From contig NZ_CP032543.1 of assembly GCF_003610995.1 (NCBI RefSeq), positions 3,658,001-3,722,000 on the forward strand: a stretch of 64,000 nt of DNA, in the 5' to 3' direction. The number at the start of each line of letters is the position of its first letter. Positions within the stretch are counted from its first letter, which is position 1. Of this stretch, positions 39,175-48,999 are shown in pieces. This DNA is from Streptomyces griseus subsp. griseus (lineage in GTDB: Bacteria > Actinomycetota > Actinomycetes > Streptomycetales > Streptomycetaceae). The notes under the pieces were generated by a model. It was not told where the DNA came from. It searched no databases and worked only from the letters and a program-made list of their open reading frames with translations. A program made the translations under genes and the position numbers.

Positions 39175-39218
39175 GGCCCGGGGGCTCCGGGCGAGGTCTC
39201 CCGCGGGAGGGTTTGGCC

Positions 39219-39300
39219 CTCAAACGCCGGACGGGCTGGAATGGGCGCCGCCGGACGGGCCGGGACTGCTGCCGCCGGACGGGCCGGAAGCACCGCCGCC
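39219..39300. repeat. GCCGGACGGGCTGG repeats overlapping a coding end
   Basis: Three or four copies of the same family as at 4501-4815, at about 39221 (AAACGCCGGACGGGCTGGA), 39250 and 39270 (GCCGCCGGACGGGCCGG). They supply the stop codon and the last Ser/Gly/Pro-rich residues of the AI-2E-family gene. Confidence 0.8.
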
Positions 39301-40341
39301 GCCTCCCGACCGCCTGCGCAGCTCGCCCAGGACGCCGAAGGCCGCCGCGCACATCGGGACCGCGAGCAGCATGCCCATCAGACCGGCCACGCTCGCGCCC
39401 GCCGTCAGGGCGATCATGATCATCGCCGGGTGCATCTGCACCGTACGGCTCTGGATCACCGGCTGGAGCACATGGCCCTCCAGCACCTGGACCGCGAGGA
39501 CCACCCCCAGTGCCCACAGCGCGATCACGAAGCCCCGGTCCGCCAGGGCGACCAGGACGGCGACGGCGCCGGAGATGAAGGCGCCGAGGTACGGGATGTA
39601 GGCGCCGACGAAGACCAGCGCGCCCAGCCCCACCGCCCCCGGCACATCCAGGATCAGCAGGCCCACCGTGATGCACACGGCGTCGATCAGCGCGATGAAC
39701 GTGGTGCCGCGCATGAAGCCCTCGACGGCCTCGAACGCCCGGCGCCCCATCGCCTCCACCAGATCGCCGGTGCCGCGCGGGGCCACCGCGTGCGCGAGGT
39801 CCACGGCCCGGTCGGAGTCGCGCAGGAAGAAGAAGGTCAGCAGCAGCGCCAGCACACTGGTCGCCACCAGCGTGCCGATCAGGCTGATCCCGCTGAGCAG
39901 GCCCCCCGCCGCGCTCGCGCCGAACTTCTCGACCAGGTTCTTGGCGTTGTCGGCCAGGCTGTCGACGTCGGTGTTGCCGCCGATGTCGAAATGGTCGACG
40001 ACCCACTGCCCGGCGTCCTTCAGGGAGCGGACGATCTGATCGCCGGAGTCGACGAGGGCGGTGACCACGATGTACCCGGCGCCGCCCACCACCCCGACGA
40101 GCGCCGCACAGGTCAGCCCGGCGGCCAGCGAGCGGTTGAGGCGGCGGGCGATGAGCCAGCGGTGCACGGGGCCGAGCAGGGCGGTGCCCAGGAGGGCGAG
40201 CAGCACCGGTGTGACCGCCGTCTTGAGGGCGACCACCAGCCAGATGCCGACGGCGGCGACCCCCACGACCAGCAGGACGACACCGCACCAGGCGGCCGTG
40301 CGGCGGGCGCCGTCGGGCAGGAGGGGCTTGGAAGCGGGCAC
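39220..40341 (-). CDS. AI-2E family transporter
   Basis: 373 residues, about seven to eight hydrophobic segments and the AI-2E/PerM pattern with LEGHVLQPVIQSRTVQMHP near residue 290. Members export small molecules or ions in some species. The last 30 residues (SGGGGGASGPSGGSSPGPSGG) are encoded by the intergenic repeat element and probably extend a shorter ancestral protein. Start GTG 40341, with GGAGG abutting it; a weak site, so the start is uncertain. Confidence 0.88.
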   Translation of the reverse strand: MPASKPLLPDGARRTAAWCGVVLLVVGVAAVGIWLVVALKTAVTPVLLALLGTALLGPVHRWLIARRLNRSLAAGLTCAALVGVVGGAGYIVVTALVDSGDQIVRSLKDAGQWVVDHFDIGGNTDVDSLADNAKNLVEKFGASAAGGLLSGISLIGTLVATSVLALLLTFFFLRDSDRAVDLAHAVAPRGTGDLVEAMGRRAFEAVEGFMRGTTFIALIDAVCITVGLLILDVPGAVGLGALVFVGAYIPYLGAFISGAVAVLVALADRGFVIALWALGVVLAVQVLEGHVLQPVIQSRTVQMHPAMIMIALTAGASVAGLMGMLLAVPMCAAAFGVLGELRRRSGGGGGASGPSGGSSPGPSGGAHSSPSGV

Positions 40342-40464
40342 CCTCCCACCCGATCACGGCGCGCGTCACCGGGCCCGCCCACCGCCACCGTACGGGTGAC
40401 GGGGCGTCAGGGACGGCCGCCTGAGGCTCCGCACGAGGTGGACCTCAAGGGCCGTACCGAGGTG

Positions 40465-41420
40465 TCACATGCCGTGGACCGCCGGGACCGTGCCGAGGCG
40501 GCCGGCCTGGAAGTCCTCGAAGGCCTGCTGCAGCTCGGCCTGACTGTTCATCACGAACGGCCCGTAGTGCGCCATCGGCTCCCGGATCGGGCGGCCGCCG
40601 AGGAGCACGATCTCCAGGTCCGGGGTGTTCCCGTCCTGCTTCTCGTCCGCGCGGACGGTCAGCGAGGAGCCGCTGCCGAACACCGCGGTCTGCCCGAGGC
40701 GGATGGGCCGGCGCTCCTCGCCGACCGTGCCGCGCCCGGCCATGACGTACGCGAGGCCGTTGAAGTCCTCGCGCCAGGGCAGGGTCACCTCGGCCCCGGG
40801 CCGGACGGTGGCGTGGATCATCGTGATCGGGGTGTGGGTGATGCCGGGCCCTGGTGCCCGTCGAGTTCACCGGCGATGACGCGGAGCAGCGCGCCGCCGT
40901 CCGGGGAGGTGAGGAGCTGCACCTCGCCGCCGCGGATGTCCTGGTAGCGCGGGTTCATCATCTTGTCGGCCTTGGGCAGGTTCACCCAGAGCTGGAGCCC
41001 GTGGAAGAGCCCGCCGGACAGGACGAGCGACTCCGGCGGCGCCTCGATGTGGAGGAGCCCCGACCCGGCGGTCATCCACTGGGTGTCGCCGTTCTCGATG
41101 GTGCCGCCGCCACCGTTGGAGTCCTGGTGGATGAAGGTGCCGTCGATCAGGTACGTGACCGTCTCGAAGCCGCGGTGCGGGTGCCAGGGCGTGCCCTTCG
41201 GCTCGCCGGCGGCGTACTCCACCTCACCCATCTGGTCCATCATGATGAACGGGTCGAGGTGCTGGTAGTTGATCCCCGCGAACGCGCGGCGGACGGGGAA
41301 GCCCTCGCCCTCGAATCCGCTCGGCGCCGTGGTGACGGCGAGCACGGGACGGGCCACGGCGTCACCCGAAGCGGCCACCTTGGGCAGGGTCAGCGGGTTG
41401 TCGACGGTCACTGCGGGCAT
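40465..41420 (-). CDS. pirin family protein (frameshifted as read)
   Basis: About 318 residues after repair. The N-terminal cupin has the metal-binding HPHRGFETVTYLIDG (His, His, Glu), and the C-terminal pirin domain follows in a second frame from IHATVRPGAEVTLPW. The frame breaks near 40844-40847 in CCGGGCCC. One added base gives GPGITHTPITMIHATV. Pirins act as quercetinases or as regulatory partners; substrate not shown. Start ATG 41420, GGAGGTGG ten bases upstream. Confidence 0.88.
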
Positions 41421-41539
41421 GGGAGCCACCTCCGGGCGAGTCTGCTGGGACGAATTTAGTTGAATGGTGAACATCCTGCAAGGCGTGCGGCATTCCCGGC
41501 CCGCCGACGAGGACGTCCGGACACCCCCACGGACAGCGC

Positions 41540-41571
41540 GAGGGCCCGCGCCCGAAGCGGCGCAGGCCCTC
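41540..41571. terminator. hairpin terminator after SseB gene
   Basis: GAGGGCC/GGCCCTC outer stem and GCGCC/GGCGC inner stem, ending 48 bases beyond the SseB-family stop (leftward). No T-tract. Confidence 0.7.
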
Positions 41572-41618
41572 ACCCGTACAAGAAAACCGCAGGTCATAAA
41601 CGCACGGACCCGGAACCC

Positions 41619-42077
41619 CTACCCGTACATACGCCGCATCGCGAAGTCGACCATCTGCTCCACCGCCTTGGCGTCGAAGACCATCCGGTGATCGCCCTCC
41701 ATGTCCAGGACGAAGCCGTATCCCGTGGGGAGCAGGTCGATCACCTCGGCGCCGGTGATCACGAAGTACTTGGACTCCTTGCCCGCGTAGAGCCGCAGCT
41801 CCTTGAGCGTGGTGAACATCGGGATCACGGGCTGCTGCGTGTTGTGCAGCGCCAGGAAGCCGGGGTTGTCGCCGCGCGGGCAGTAGACCTTCGACGTGGC
41901 GAAGATCTGCTGGAAGTCCTCGGCGGAGAGGGAGCCGGTGGTGAAGGCCCGTACCGCGTCGGCCAGGGAGGGCGGGGAGGGCTCGGGATACAGCGGCTGC
42001 TCGCCGTAGCCGCCACCCATCTGACCCATCTGACCCATCTGCTGCTGAGCACCAGGGTTCTGGTCGTAGCCGTACAT
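41619..42077 (-). CDS. SseB-family protein
   Basis: 152 residues. It begins with a low-complexity GAQQQMGQMGQMGGGYGEQ stretch and has the SseB-like alpha/beta fold (FLALHNTQQPVIPMFTTLKELRLY and GYGFVLDMEGDHRMVFDAKAVEQM). Start ATG 42077; TACTCT ends seven bases before it and no ribosome-binding site is seen. Function unknown; it lies upstream of pirin in the same orientation. The divergent acyl-CoA dehydrogenase starts 184 bases away. Confidence 0.85.
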   Translation of the reverse strand: MYGYDQNPGAQQQMGQMGQMGGGYGEQPLYPEPSPPSLADAVRAFTTGSLSAEDFQQIFATSKVYCPRGDNPGFLALHNTQQPVIPMFTTLKELRLYAGKESKYFVITGAEVIDLLPTGYGFVLDMEGDHRMVFDAKAVEQMVDFAMRRMYG

Positions 42078-42126
42078 GCCGCAAAGAGTAATCGGACACA
42101 TCTGCGGCTTGAGGGGTTGCGCCTTA

Positions 42127-42140
42127 TTACTGACGGGTAG
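42127..42140. promoter_or_regulatory. candidate operator before acyl-CoA dehydrogenase
   Basis: TTACTGACGGGTAG, an imperfect palindrome (TACT, GACG, GGTA), followed by TAGCAT at 42138-42143 as a possible -10. Size and composition resemble TetR-type fatty-acid regulator sites, but no regulator gene is adjacent. Confidence 0.4.
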
Positions 42141-42260
42141 CATCATCGTAGAGGTCAGCTGATACACCCGCGTCCGCCTGGACCCACGCCTGCCTGTCGC
42201 CCGACCCGCATCACTCCCCGGGGCGCTGTGCGCCACTGCTATTGATTACGGAGCCTTCCC

Positions 42261-44087
42261 ATGGGGCACTACAAGTCGAATCTCCGCGACATCGAGTTCA
42301 ACCTCTTCGAGGTGCTCGGGCGCGACAAGCTGTACGGCACCGGCCCGTTCGCGGAGATGGACGTCGACACCGCGAAGAGCATCCTCGACGAGGTCGTCCG
42401 CCTCGCGGAGAACGAGCTCGCCGACTCCTTCGCCGACGCCGACCGCAACCCGCCGGTCTTCGACCCGGAGACCAATACCGCGCCGGTCCCGGAGAGCTTC
42501 AGGAAGTCGTACCAGTCCTTCATGGACTCGGAGTACTGGCGCCTGGGCCTGCCCGAGGAGATCGGCGGCACCACCGCGCCCCGCTCCCTGATCTGGGGCT
42601 ACGCGGAGCTGCTGCTCGGCGCCAACCCGGCCGTGTGGATGTACTCCTCCGGTCCCGCCTTCGCGGGCATCCTCTTCGAGGAGGGCACCGAGGAGCAGAA
42701 GAAGGTCGCGGAGATCGCCGTCGAGAAGCAGTGGGGCTCCACGATGGTGCTGACCGAGCCGGACGCCGGCTCGGACGTCGGCGCCGGGCGGACGAAGGCC
42801 GTGCAGCAGGAGGACGGCTCCTGGCACATCGAGGGTGTGAAGCGCTTCATCACCTCGGGCGAGCACGACATGTCCGAGAACATCCTCCACTACGTGCTGG
42901 CGCGCCCCGAGGGCGCCGGCCCCGGCACCAAGGGCCTCTCGCTCTTCCTGGTCCCGAAGTACCACTTCGACTGGACCACCGGTGAGCTGGGCGAGCGCAA
43001 CGGCGTGTACGCGACGAACGTCGAGCACAAGATGGGCCTGAAGGCCTCCAACACCTGCGAGATGACCTTCGGCGACCGCCACCCCGCCAAGGGCTGGCTG
43101 ATCGGCGACAAGCACGACGGCATCCGCCAGATGTTCCGCATCATCGAGTTCGCCCGCATGATGGTCGGCACGAAGGCCATCGCCACCCTCTCCACGGGCT
43201 ACCTGAACGCGCTGGAGTACGCCAAGGAGCGCGTCCAGGGCACGGACCTGTCGCAGTTCATGGACAAGACGGCGCCCAAGGTCACCATCACGCACCACCC
43301 CGACGTGCGCCGCTCGCTCATGACGCAGAAGGCGTACGCCGAGGGCATGCGCTCCCTCGTGCTGTACACGGCCACCGTCCAGGACGCGATCCAGGAGAAG
43401 GAGGCCGCGGGCGAGGACGCCAAGGCGCTCAACGGCCTCAACGACCTGCTGCTCCCGATCGTGAAGGGGTACGGCTCCGAGAAGTCCTACGAGCAGCTGG
43501 CGCAGTCGCTCCAGACGTTCGGCGGATCGGGCTACCTCCAGGAGTACCCGGTCGAGCAGTACATCCGGGACGCCAAGATCGACACCCTCTACGAGGGCAC
43601 GACGGCCATCCAGGGCCAGGACTTCTTCTTCCGGAAGATCGTCCGCGACCAGGGCACCTCGCTCAACACGCTCTCCGAGGAGATCAAGAAGTTCCTCGCG
43701 GGCGCCCAGGGCAACGAGGAGCTGGCCCCCGCGCTGGACTCGCTCGCCAAGGCGGCCGTGGACCTGGAGGCGATCGTCGGCACGATGATCACCGACCTCA
43801 CCGCGACCGGCGAGGACGTCAAGAACATCTACAAGGTGGGCCTCAACACGACCCGCCTCCTGATGGCCTCCGGTGATGTCGTCGTCGGCTACCTGCTCCT
43901 CAAGGGCGCGGCCGTGGCCGCCGAGAAGCTGCCGACCGCCTCCGCCAAGGACGTGGCCTTCTACCAGGGCAAGATCGCGGCCGCGAAGTTCTTCGCCGCG
44001 AACATCCTGCCGGGCGTCTCGGCCGAGCGCGCGCTCGCCGAGAACGTCGACAACTCGCTGATGGAGCTGGACGAGGCCGCGTTCTAG
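42261..44087 (+). CDS. acyl-CoA dehydrogenase, long form
   Basis: 608 residues. FAD-dependent dehydrogenase of acyl-CoA (first step of beta-oxidation); the long form has an extra N- and C-terminal helical extension. Visible are [12 protein letters not shown] (FAD/substrate binding), [20 protein letters not shown], and [13 protein letters not shown] with the catalytic Glu. Start ATG 42261, GGAG nine bases upstream. The candidate operator lies in the promoter region. Confidence 0.95.
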   Translation: MGHYKSNLRDIEFNLFEVLGRDKLYGTGPFAEMDVDTAKSILDEVVRLAENELADSFADADRNPPVFDPETNTAPVPESFRKSYQSFMDSEYWRLGLPEEIGGTTAPRSLIWGYAELLLGANPAVWMYSSGPAFAGILFEEGTEEQKKVAEIAVEKQWGSTMVLTEPDAGSDVGAGRTKAVQQEDGSWHIEGVKRFITSGEHDMSENILHYVLARPEGAGPGTKGLSLFLVPKYHFDWTTGELGERNGVYATNVEHKMGLKASNTCEMTFGDRHPAKGWLIGDKHDGIRQMFRIIEFARMMVGTKAIATLSTGYLNALEYAKERVQGTDLSQFMDKTAPKVTITHHPDVRRSLMTQKAYAEGMRSLVLYTATVQDAIQEKEAAGEDAKALNGLNDLLLPIVKGYGSEKSYEQLAQSLQTFGGSGYLQEYPVEQYIRDAKIDTLYEGTTAIQGQDFFFRKIVRDQGTSLNTLSEEIKKFLAGAQGNEELAPALDSLAKAAVDLEAIVGTMITDLTATGEDVKNIYKVGLNTTRLLMASGDVVVGYLLLKGAAVAAEKLPTASAKDVAFYQGKIAAAKFFAANILPGVSAERALAENVDNSLMELDEAAF

Positions 44088-44113
44088 GAATCGCTCGTCT
44101 GTTTCGTCAACAC

Positions 44114-44148
44114 GCGCCGCCATCCGGAATTCGCTCGGGTGGCGGCGC
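44114..44148. terminator. hairpin after acyl-CoA dehydrogenase
   Basis: GCGCCGCCA and TGGCGGCGC form a nine-bp stem 26 bases beyond the stop. The right arm lies at the edge of the Uma2 remnant. Confidence 0.7.
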
Positions 44149-44393
44149 TTCACGCTTGACGACCTCCCGCCGCACACGGAGCTGATCGACGGGAGCCTGG
44201 TTCTCGCGAGTCCGCGGCGGGCATCAAGCACTTCTGGCTCGTCGGGACGGCCGGCGAGAAGGCCCGCCCCATGGTCATCACCTACGAACTGGATCCGGTC
44301 AACAAGACGTACGCCTCCACCGGCGTCCACCACGACCGCCTCAAGCTGTCCGCCCCGTACGACATCGACCTGACGGCGATCGACGAGCTGTAG
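44139..44393 (+). pseudogene. Uma2-family (DUF820) remnant
   Basis: The N-terminal fragment WRRFTLDDLPPHTELIDGSLVL joins, out of frame, the C-terminal fragment AGIKHFWLV then VITYELDPVNKTYASTG and HHDRLKLSAPYDIDLTAI to a TAG stop at 44391. Intact homologues have about 90-100 residues between these points. No start codon or ribosome-binding site. A second decayed copy of the family seen at 33896. Confidence 0.75.
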
Positions 44394-44465
44394 GCCCGGG
44401 GCCTCCCCAGAGCACCGCGCCGGTCACCGGATAGCGGACCCGGGTCCCTCGATACAGTGAAGACC

Positions 44466-45764
44466 ATGAGTTCTCGCCACCGGTTCGACCGTGCGCACAC
44501 CGATGATCTGATGTCCTTCCTGGCGGCGAGCCCGTCCCCGTACCACGCCGTGGCCAACGCGGCCGCCCGGCTGGAGGTGGCCGGATTCCGTCAGGTCGAG
44601 GAGACCGCCGCCTGGGACGCGAGCCCCGGCGGGAAGTACGTGCTCCGCGGCGGGGCGATCATCGCCTGGTACGTGCCGGAGGGCGCGTCCGCCCACACCC
44701 CGTTCCGGATCGTCGGCGCGCACACCGACTCCCCGAACCTGCGGGTGAAGCCGCTGCCGGACACCGAGTCGTACGGCTGGCGGCAGGTGGCCGTCGAGAT
44801 CTACGGCGGCACGCTGCTGAACACCTGGCTCGACCGGGACCTGGGCCTGGCCGGCCGGATCTCGCTGCGGGACGGCACCGACCGGCTCGTCAACATCGAC
44901 CGGGCGCTGCTGCGGGTACCCCAGCTGGCCGTGCACCTGGACCGGTCGGCCAACACCGACGGCCTGAAGCTGGACCGGCAGCGCCATATGCAGCCGATCT
45001 GGGGTCTCGGGGACGTGGCCGAGGGTGACCTGATCCGGTTCGTCGCCGAGGAGGCGGGCGTCGACCCGGAGGACGTCACCGGCTGGGACCTCATGCCGCA
45101 CCCCATCGAGCCGCCGTCCTACCTGGGCCGGGACCGCGAGCTGGTCGCCGGGCCGCGGATGGACAACCTGCTCTCCGTGCACGCCGCGACCGCCGCCCTG
45201 GCCGCCGTCGCGGGACAGCCGGACGAGGAACTCCCGTACATCCCCGTGCTCGCCGCCTTCGACCACGAGGAGAACGGCTCCCAGTCCGACACCGGGGCCG
45301 ACGGGCCGCTCCTGGGCACGGTCCTGGAGCGCTCGGTCTTCGCCCGGGGCGGTACGTACGAGGACCGCGCCCGCGCCTTCGCCGGGACGGTCTGTCTCTC
45401 CTCCGACACCGGCCACGCCGTGCACCCCAACTACGCCGAGCGGCACGACCCGACGCACCACCCGGTCGCCAACGGCGGCCCGATCCTCAAGGTCAACGTC
45501 AACATGCGGTACGCCACCGACGGCAGCGGCCGCGCGGTGTTCGCCGCCGCCTGCGAGAAGGCGGGCGTGCCGTGGCAGACGTTCGTCTCCAACAACTCGA
45601 TGCCCTGCGGCACGACGATCGGCCCGATCACCGCCGCCCGGCACGGCATCCGGACCGTGGACATCGGCGTCGCGATCCTCTCCATGCACAGCGCGCGGGA
45701 ACTGTGCGGCGCGGACGACCCGTATCTGCTGGCCAACGCGCTCACGGCGTTCCTGACGGACTGA
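44466..45764 (+). CDS. M18-family aminopeptidase
   Basis: 432 residues. Zinc metallopeptidase; GAHTDSPNLRVKP holds the first metal-binding His and Asp, FDHEENGSQS the Glu pair and SDTGHAVHPNY the further ligand. Processes acidic N-terminal residues of peptides (aspartyl aminopeptidase group). Start ATG 44466, with TACAGT ending seven bases before it; a GTG at 44457 is an alternative. Confidence 0.93.
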   Translation: MSSRHRFDRAHTDDLMSFLAASPSPYHAVANAAARLEVAGFRQVEETAAWDASPGGKYVLRGGAIIAWYVPEGASAHTPFRIVGAHTDSPNLRVKPLPDTESYGWRQVAVEIYGGTLLNTWLDRDLGLAGRISLRDGTDRLVNIDRALLRVPQLAVHLDRSANTDGLKLDRQRHMQPIWGLGDVAEGDLIRFVAEEAGVDPEDVTGWDLMPHPIEPPSYLGRDRELVAGPRMDNLLSVHAATAALAAVAGQPDEELPYIPVLAAFDHEENGSQSDTGADGPLLGTVLERSVFARGGTYEDRARAFAGTVCLSSDTGHAVHPNYAERHDPTHHPVANGGPILKVNVNMRYATDGSGRAVFAAACEKAGVPWQTFVSNNSMPCGTTIGPITAARHGIRTVDIGVAILSMHSARELCGADDPYLLANALTAFLTD

Positions 45765-45865
45765 CAGCCGCGTTCAACGTCCGCCTCGCACATGGTTGTT
45801 GCGCGGCAGGGTACCCGACCGGTACATCGGTCCGGATGCACCGGATCGTCGAGGAGGCGGGAATC

Positions 45866-46087
45866 ATGGGACTCGGAGGATGCATTCTTCTGATCGGTGG
45901 TGGCGCGATCCTGGCATTCGCGACCGACTGGAAGGCCGACGGGATCAATCTCGACCTGGTCGGCTGGATCATGATGCTCGTCGGCCTCATCGGGGTGTTC
46001 GTCTACATGAGCATCGCGCGTCGTCGGCGCATGGTCGTTCCGCCGACCACCACGGTCGTGCAGGACGACGAGCACCGCTACCACTGA
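45866..46087 (+). CDS. small membrane protein, DUF6458-like
   Basis: 73 residues with two hydrophobic segments: MGLGGCILLIGGGAILAFAT and LDLVGWIMMLVGLIGVFVYM, followed by an Arg-rich tail. Start ATG 45866, with GAGGAGG about eight bases upstream. Conserved in actinobacteria; function unknown. Terminated by the hairpin at 46092. Confidence 0.85.
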   Translation: MGLGGCILLIGGGAILAFATDWKADGINLDLVGWIMMLVGLIGVFVYMSIARRRRMVVPPTTTVVQDDEHRYH

Positions 46088-46091
46088 CCGG

Positions 46092-46119
46092 GGTGGGCAA
46101 GGCTCGTGCCTTGCCCACC
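46092..46119. terminator. 11-bp hairpin terminator between convergent genes
   Basis: GGTGGGCAAGG pairs perfectly with CCTTGCCCACC around a six-base loop, four bases after the DUF6458 stop, and 21 bases before the convergent thioredoxin/NHL gene end. It can serve both. Confidence 0.9.
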
Positions 46120-46139
46120 TGACGATCGGTACGACCCCG

Positions 46140-47956
46140 TCAGCCCTGCTCGTCCATCCCTGCCAGCACCAGCGGCAGCCGGGCCGCTCCCTGAGCCGTC
46201 ACCCGGACGGGGACGCCCCAGTCCTGCTGGTGGACGTGGCAGGCCGGGTACTCGTTGGCCGGGTCGTCGTCGCAGGAAGCCGCCATCGCGGAGACGTGCA
46301 GCACGCCCTCGGTCGCCCCGTCCGCGAGGACCAGGTCGCGCCCGAGGTCCGTGCCCGCGCCCGACCCCCGGCCAGCAGCTCGGGCGGGGTGGCGGAGACC
46401 AGCAGCCGGGTGGAGGGCCCGTACCGGGTGTCCAGCTTCTGGCCCGCCGGCGCCTGGAAGACCACGTCGAGGCGGAGCGTGCCCGGAGCGATCTCGGTGG
46501 CGGCGCGCTGGGTGCGGTGCGCCTGCTCGGCGACGCGTACGGTCTCCTCGGGCAGCCGGAGGCGGGTGAGGCGGTGGCGGGCGGATTCGACGACGACCAG
46601 GTCGCCGTCGACCAGCACCGCGTCGCTGGGCTCGCGGACGTCGGTGGCGAGCGTGGTGACCTCGTCGGAGGCCGGGTCGTAGCGGCGCAGGGCGTGGTTG
46701 TACGTGTCCGAGATGGCCACGGACCCGTCGGGCAGCGCGGTCACGCCGATCGGGTGCTGGAGGAGCGCCTGGGCGGCGGCCCCGTCACGGTGGCCGAAGT
46801 CGAAGAGGCCGGTGCCGACGGCGGTGTGCACGTGCTCGTCCCGGTCGACCCAGCGCAGGGCGGAGGTCTCGGAGTCGGCGATCCAGAGCCGCTCGCCGTC
46901 GGCGGAGACCGCGAGCCCGGACGGCTGCGCGAACCACGCCTCGGCGGCCGGTCCGTCGACCAGCCCCTCGTTGGTCGTCCCGGCCGCGACCCGCACGGTC
47001 CCGTCCTCGGGGTCGTACGTCCACAGCTGGTGCACGCCCGCCATGGCGATCCACAGCCGGTCGCCGAACCAGGCCAGGTCCCACGGTGAGGAGAGGTCCA
47101 CCTCGCGCGCCGGGCCGCTGGTCGGGCTCCCCTGCCACCACTGGCGGCCGGTCCCGGCGAGGGTGGTGACCACCCCGGTCGCGAGGTCCAGGGCGCGGAT
47201 CGCGTGGTTGACGGTGTCCGCGACGGCGATGCGGCCGTCGGGCAGCGCGGCGAGCCCCTGCGGCTCGCTGAACCGGGCCTCCTCCGGGCCGCCGTCGCTC
47301 AGCCCGCGCTCGCCCGTGCCGAAGTGGCGCCGTACGGTCTCGCCGTCCGCGTCCAACTCGACGAGGCGGTGGCGGGTGGTGTCGGAGACGAGGAAGCCGC
47401 CGTCGGGCAGGAGCAGCGCCTTGCCCGGGAAGCGCAGATGCGTGGCGACGGGCTCGGGCGCCACGTAGGGGCCGTCGCCCCGGCGGAGCGTGCCCTTGGC
47501 CCCGTGCTCGGCCTCCAGCTCCTCGACCAGCTTCTCGATGGCGTGCGCGTGGCCCTCGCCCGCGTGCTGGGCGACGACATAGCCCTCGGGGTCGATGACG
47601 ACGAGCGTCGGCCAGGCCCGTACGGCGTACTGCTTCCAGGTGGCCAGCTCGGGATCGTCGAGAACCGGGTGGAGGACCTCGTACCTCTCGACGGCGTCGA
47701 CGACGGCCTGGTGCTCGGCCTCGTGGACGAACTTCGGCGAGTGGACCCCGATGATCACCACGGTGTCGCGGTGCTTCTCCTCCAGCTCCCGCAGCTCGTC
47801 GAGGACATGCAGGCAGTTCACACAGCAGAAGGTCCAGAAATCGAGGATGACGATGCGTCCTCGCAGTTCGGAGAGGGTGTACTGCCGGTCGCCTGTGTTG
47901 AGCCAGCCGCCCTTGCCGATGAGTTCGGGGGCGCGGACGCGTGCACGTGTTGCCAT
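46140..47956 (-). CDS. thioredoxin-like and NHL-repeat protein (frameshifted as read)
   Basis: About 605 residues after repair. N-terminal thioredoxin-like domain with the redox motif FWTFCCVNCLHVLDELREL (C-V-N-C) and then NHL beta-propeller repeats (LPDGGFLVSDTTRHRLVELD; LPDGRIAVADTVNHAIRALD; ALPDGSVAISDTYNHALRRYD). The frame breaks in a C run at 46365-46369; one added base restores LGRDLVLADGATEGVLHVSA and the ending LVLAGMDEQG before the TGA at 46140. Cytoplasmic. Start ATG 47956. Divergent from the LURP-one gene, 64 bases away. Confidence 0.87.
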
Positions 47957-48020
47957 GCCACCAGTCAACACCGCCTCCGCCTGCACGCATTCCGCAGGGG
48001 CCCGGGGGAACCTGTGCCGT

Positions 48021-48512
48021 ATGAGACTTCTCGTACGTGAGCGCCTGTTCGCCATCGGTGACGACTACTGGATCGAGGACACGGACGGCCACAAGGTCTT
48101 CCTGGTCGACGGCAAGGCCATGCGGCTGCGCGACACCTTCGAGCTGAAGGACGCCGACGGCCGGGTCCTGGTGGAGCTGCGGCAGAAGCTGATGAGCCTG
48201 CGCGGCACCATGCTCATCGAGCGCGGCGGCGAGGAGCTGGCCACGGTCAAGCGCAAGCGGCTCTCGCTGCTCCGCAACCACTATCGGGTGACCCTGGTGG
48301 ACGGTACGGAGATGGACGTCAGCGGCAAGATCCTGGACCGCGAGTTCGCCATCGAGTACGACGGTGAGCTGCTGGCCCAGATCTCGCGGCGCTGGCTGAC
48401 CCTCCGGGACACCTACGGCATCGACGTGGTCCGCGAGGACGCGGACACCCCGCTGCTGATCGCCGTGGCGATGTGCGTGATCGTGCTGGCGGACAAGGAG
48501 AACGGGGGCTGA
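48021..48512 (+). CDS. LURP-one-related family protein
   Basis: 163 residues, a compact beta-barrel/scramblase-like fold: it begins MRLLVRERLFAIGDDYWIED and has GKAMRLRDTFELKDADGRVL and LTLRDTYGIDVVREDADTPL near the end, the tubby-like LURP-one pattern. Start ATG 48021; no ribosome-binding site. Function unknown. Confidence 0.9.
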   Translation: MRLLVRERLFAIGDDYWIEDTDGHKVFLVDGKAMRLRDTFELKDADGRVLVELRQKLMSLRGTMLIERGGEELATVKRKRLSLLRNHYRVTLVDGTEMDVSGKILDREFAIEYDGELLAQISRRWLTLRDTYGIDVVREDADTPLLIAVAMCVIVLADKENGG

Positions 48513-48539
48513 TCGCTTTGCTGGGGGCGGGAGTTCGTT

Positions 48540-48553
48540 GTTTCACGTGAAAC
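48540..48553. promoter_or_regulatory. parS site (ParB binding)
   Basis: Perfect GTTTCACGTGAAAC, 28 bases after the LURP-one gene stop; first of a pair five bases apart. Confidence 0.95.
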
Positions 48554-48558
48554 AGGGC

Positions 48559-48572
48559 GTTTCACGTGAAAC
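48559..48572. promoter_or_regulatory. parS site (ParB binding)
   Basis: Perfect GTTTCACGTGAAAC, centre 19 bases from the previous one, so both sites face nearly the same side of the helix. Confidence 0.95.
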
Positions 48573-48587
48573 ATGGCCGCCCGTAGG

Positions 48588-48964
48588 TCAGGTACGTGCT
48601 GCCGCCCGTCGGTCCGCCTGTACGAAGGCGGCCGCGGCGAGGGCGACGGTGGCCGCGAAGGTCACCGCGAGCGTGGGGTTGAGCCGGGGCGGGGCGCCAC
48701 CGCTGAACTCCCGGCCCTCGGTGGTGCGGCAGCGGACGCGCGGCGGCATGGACTGCCCCTGTTGCGCCTCCACCCGAGCGGATTCCGGCACGTCGCGGCA
48801 CAGGTGCGTGGGCGTGGAGTCCGCTCCGATCCGACCTGGCCGGGCGCCAGGCCGACGAGCAGGACCCCGAAGAGGCAGGGAACCACCGTGACCACGGCGG
48901 CGAAGATCGCCGTGCCACCGGGCAATGCCGGTTCGGCACTGCCCGGTTCGATCATGGGGCTCAC
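48588..48964 (-). CDS. small membrane protein, probable frameshift
   Basis: About 125 residues if one base is restored near 48825-48840. The first frame gives MSPMIEPGSAEPALPGGTAI and a span AAVVTVVPCLFGVLLVGLAP; the second gives STPTHLCRDVPESARVEAQQ, RLNPTLAVTFAATVALAAAA and the end RRAART. Both have G/C-rich third positions. A two-span membrane protein of unknown function, with a soluble centre holding two Cys. Family not recognised. Confidence 0.55.
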
Positions 48965-48999
48965 GGCAGGCGAGCGCCATGGTCCGGTACCGGACGGTC

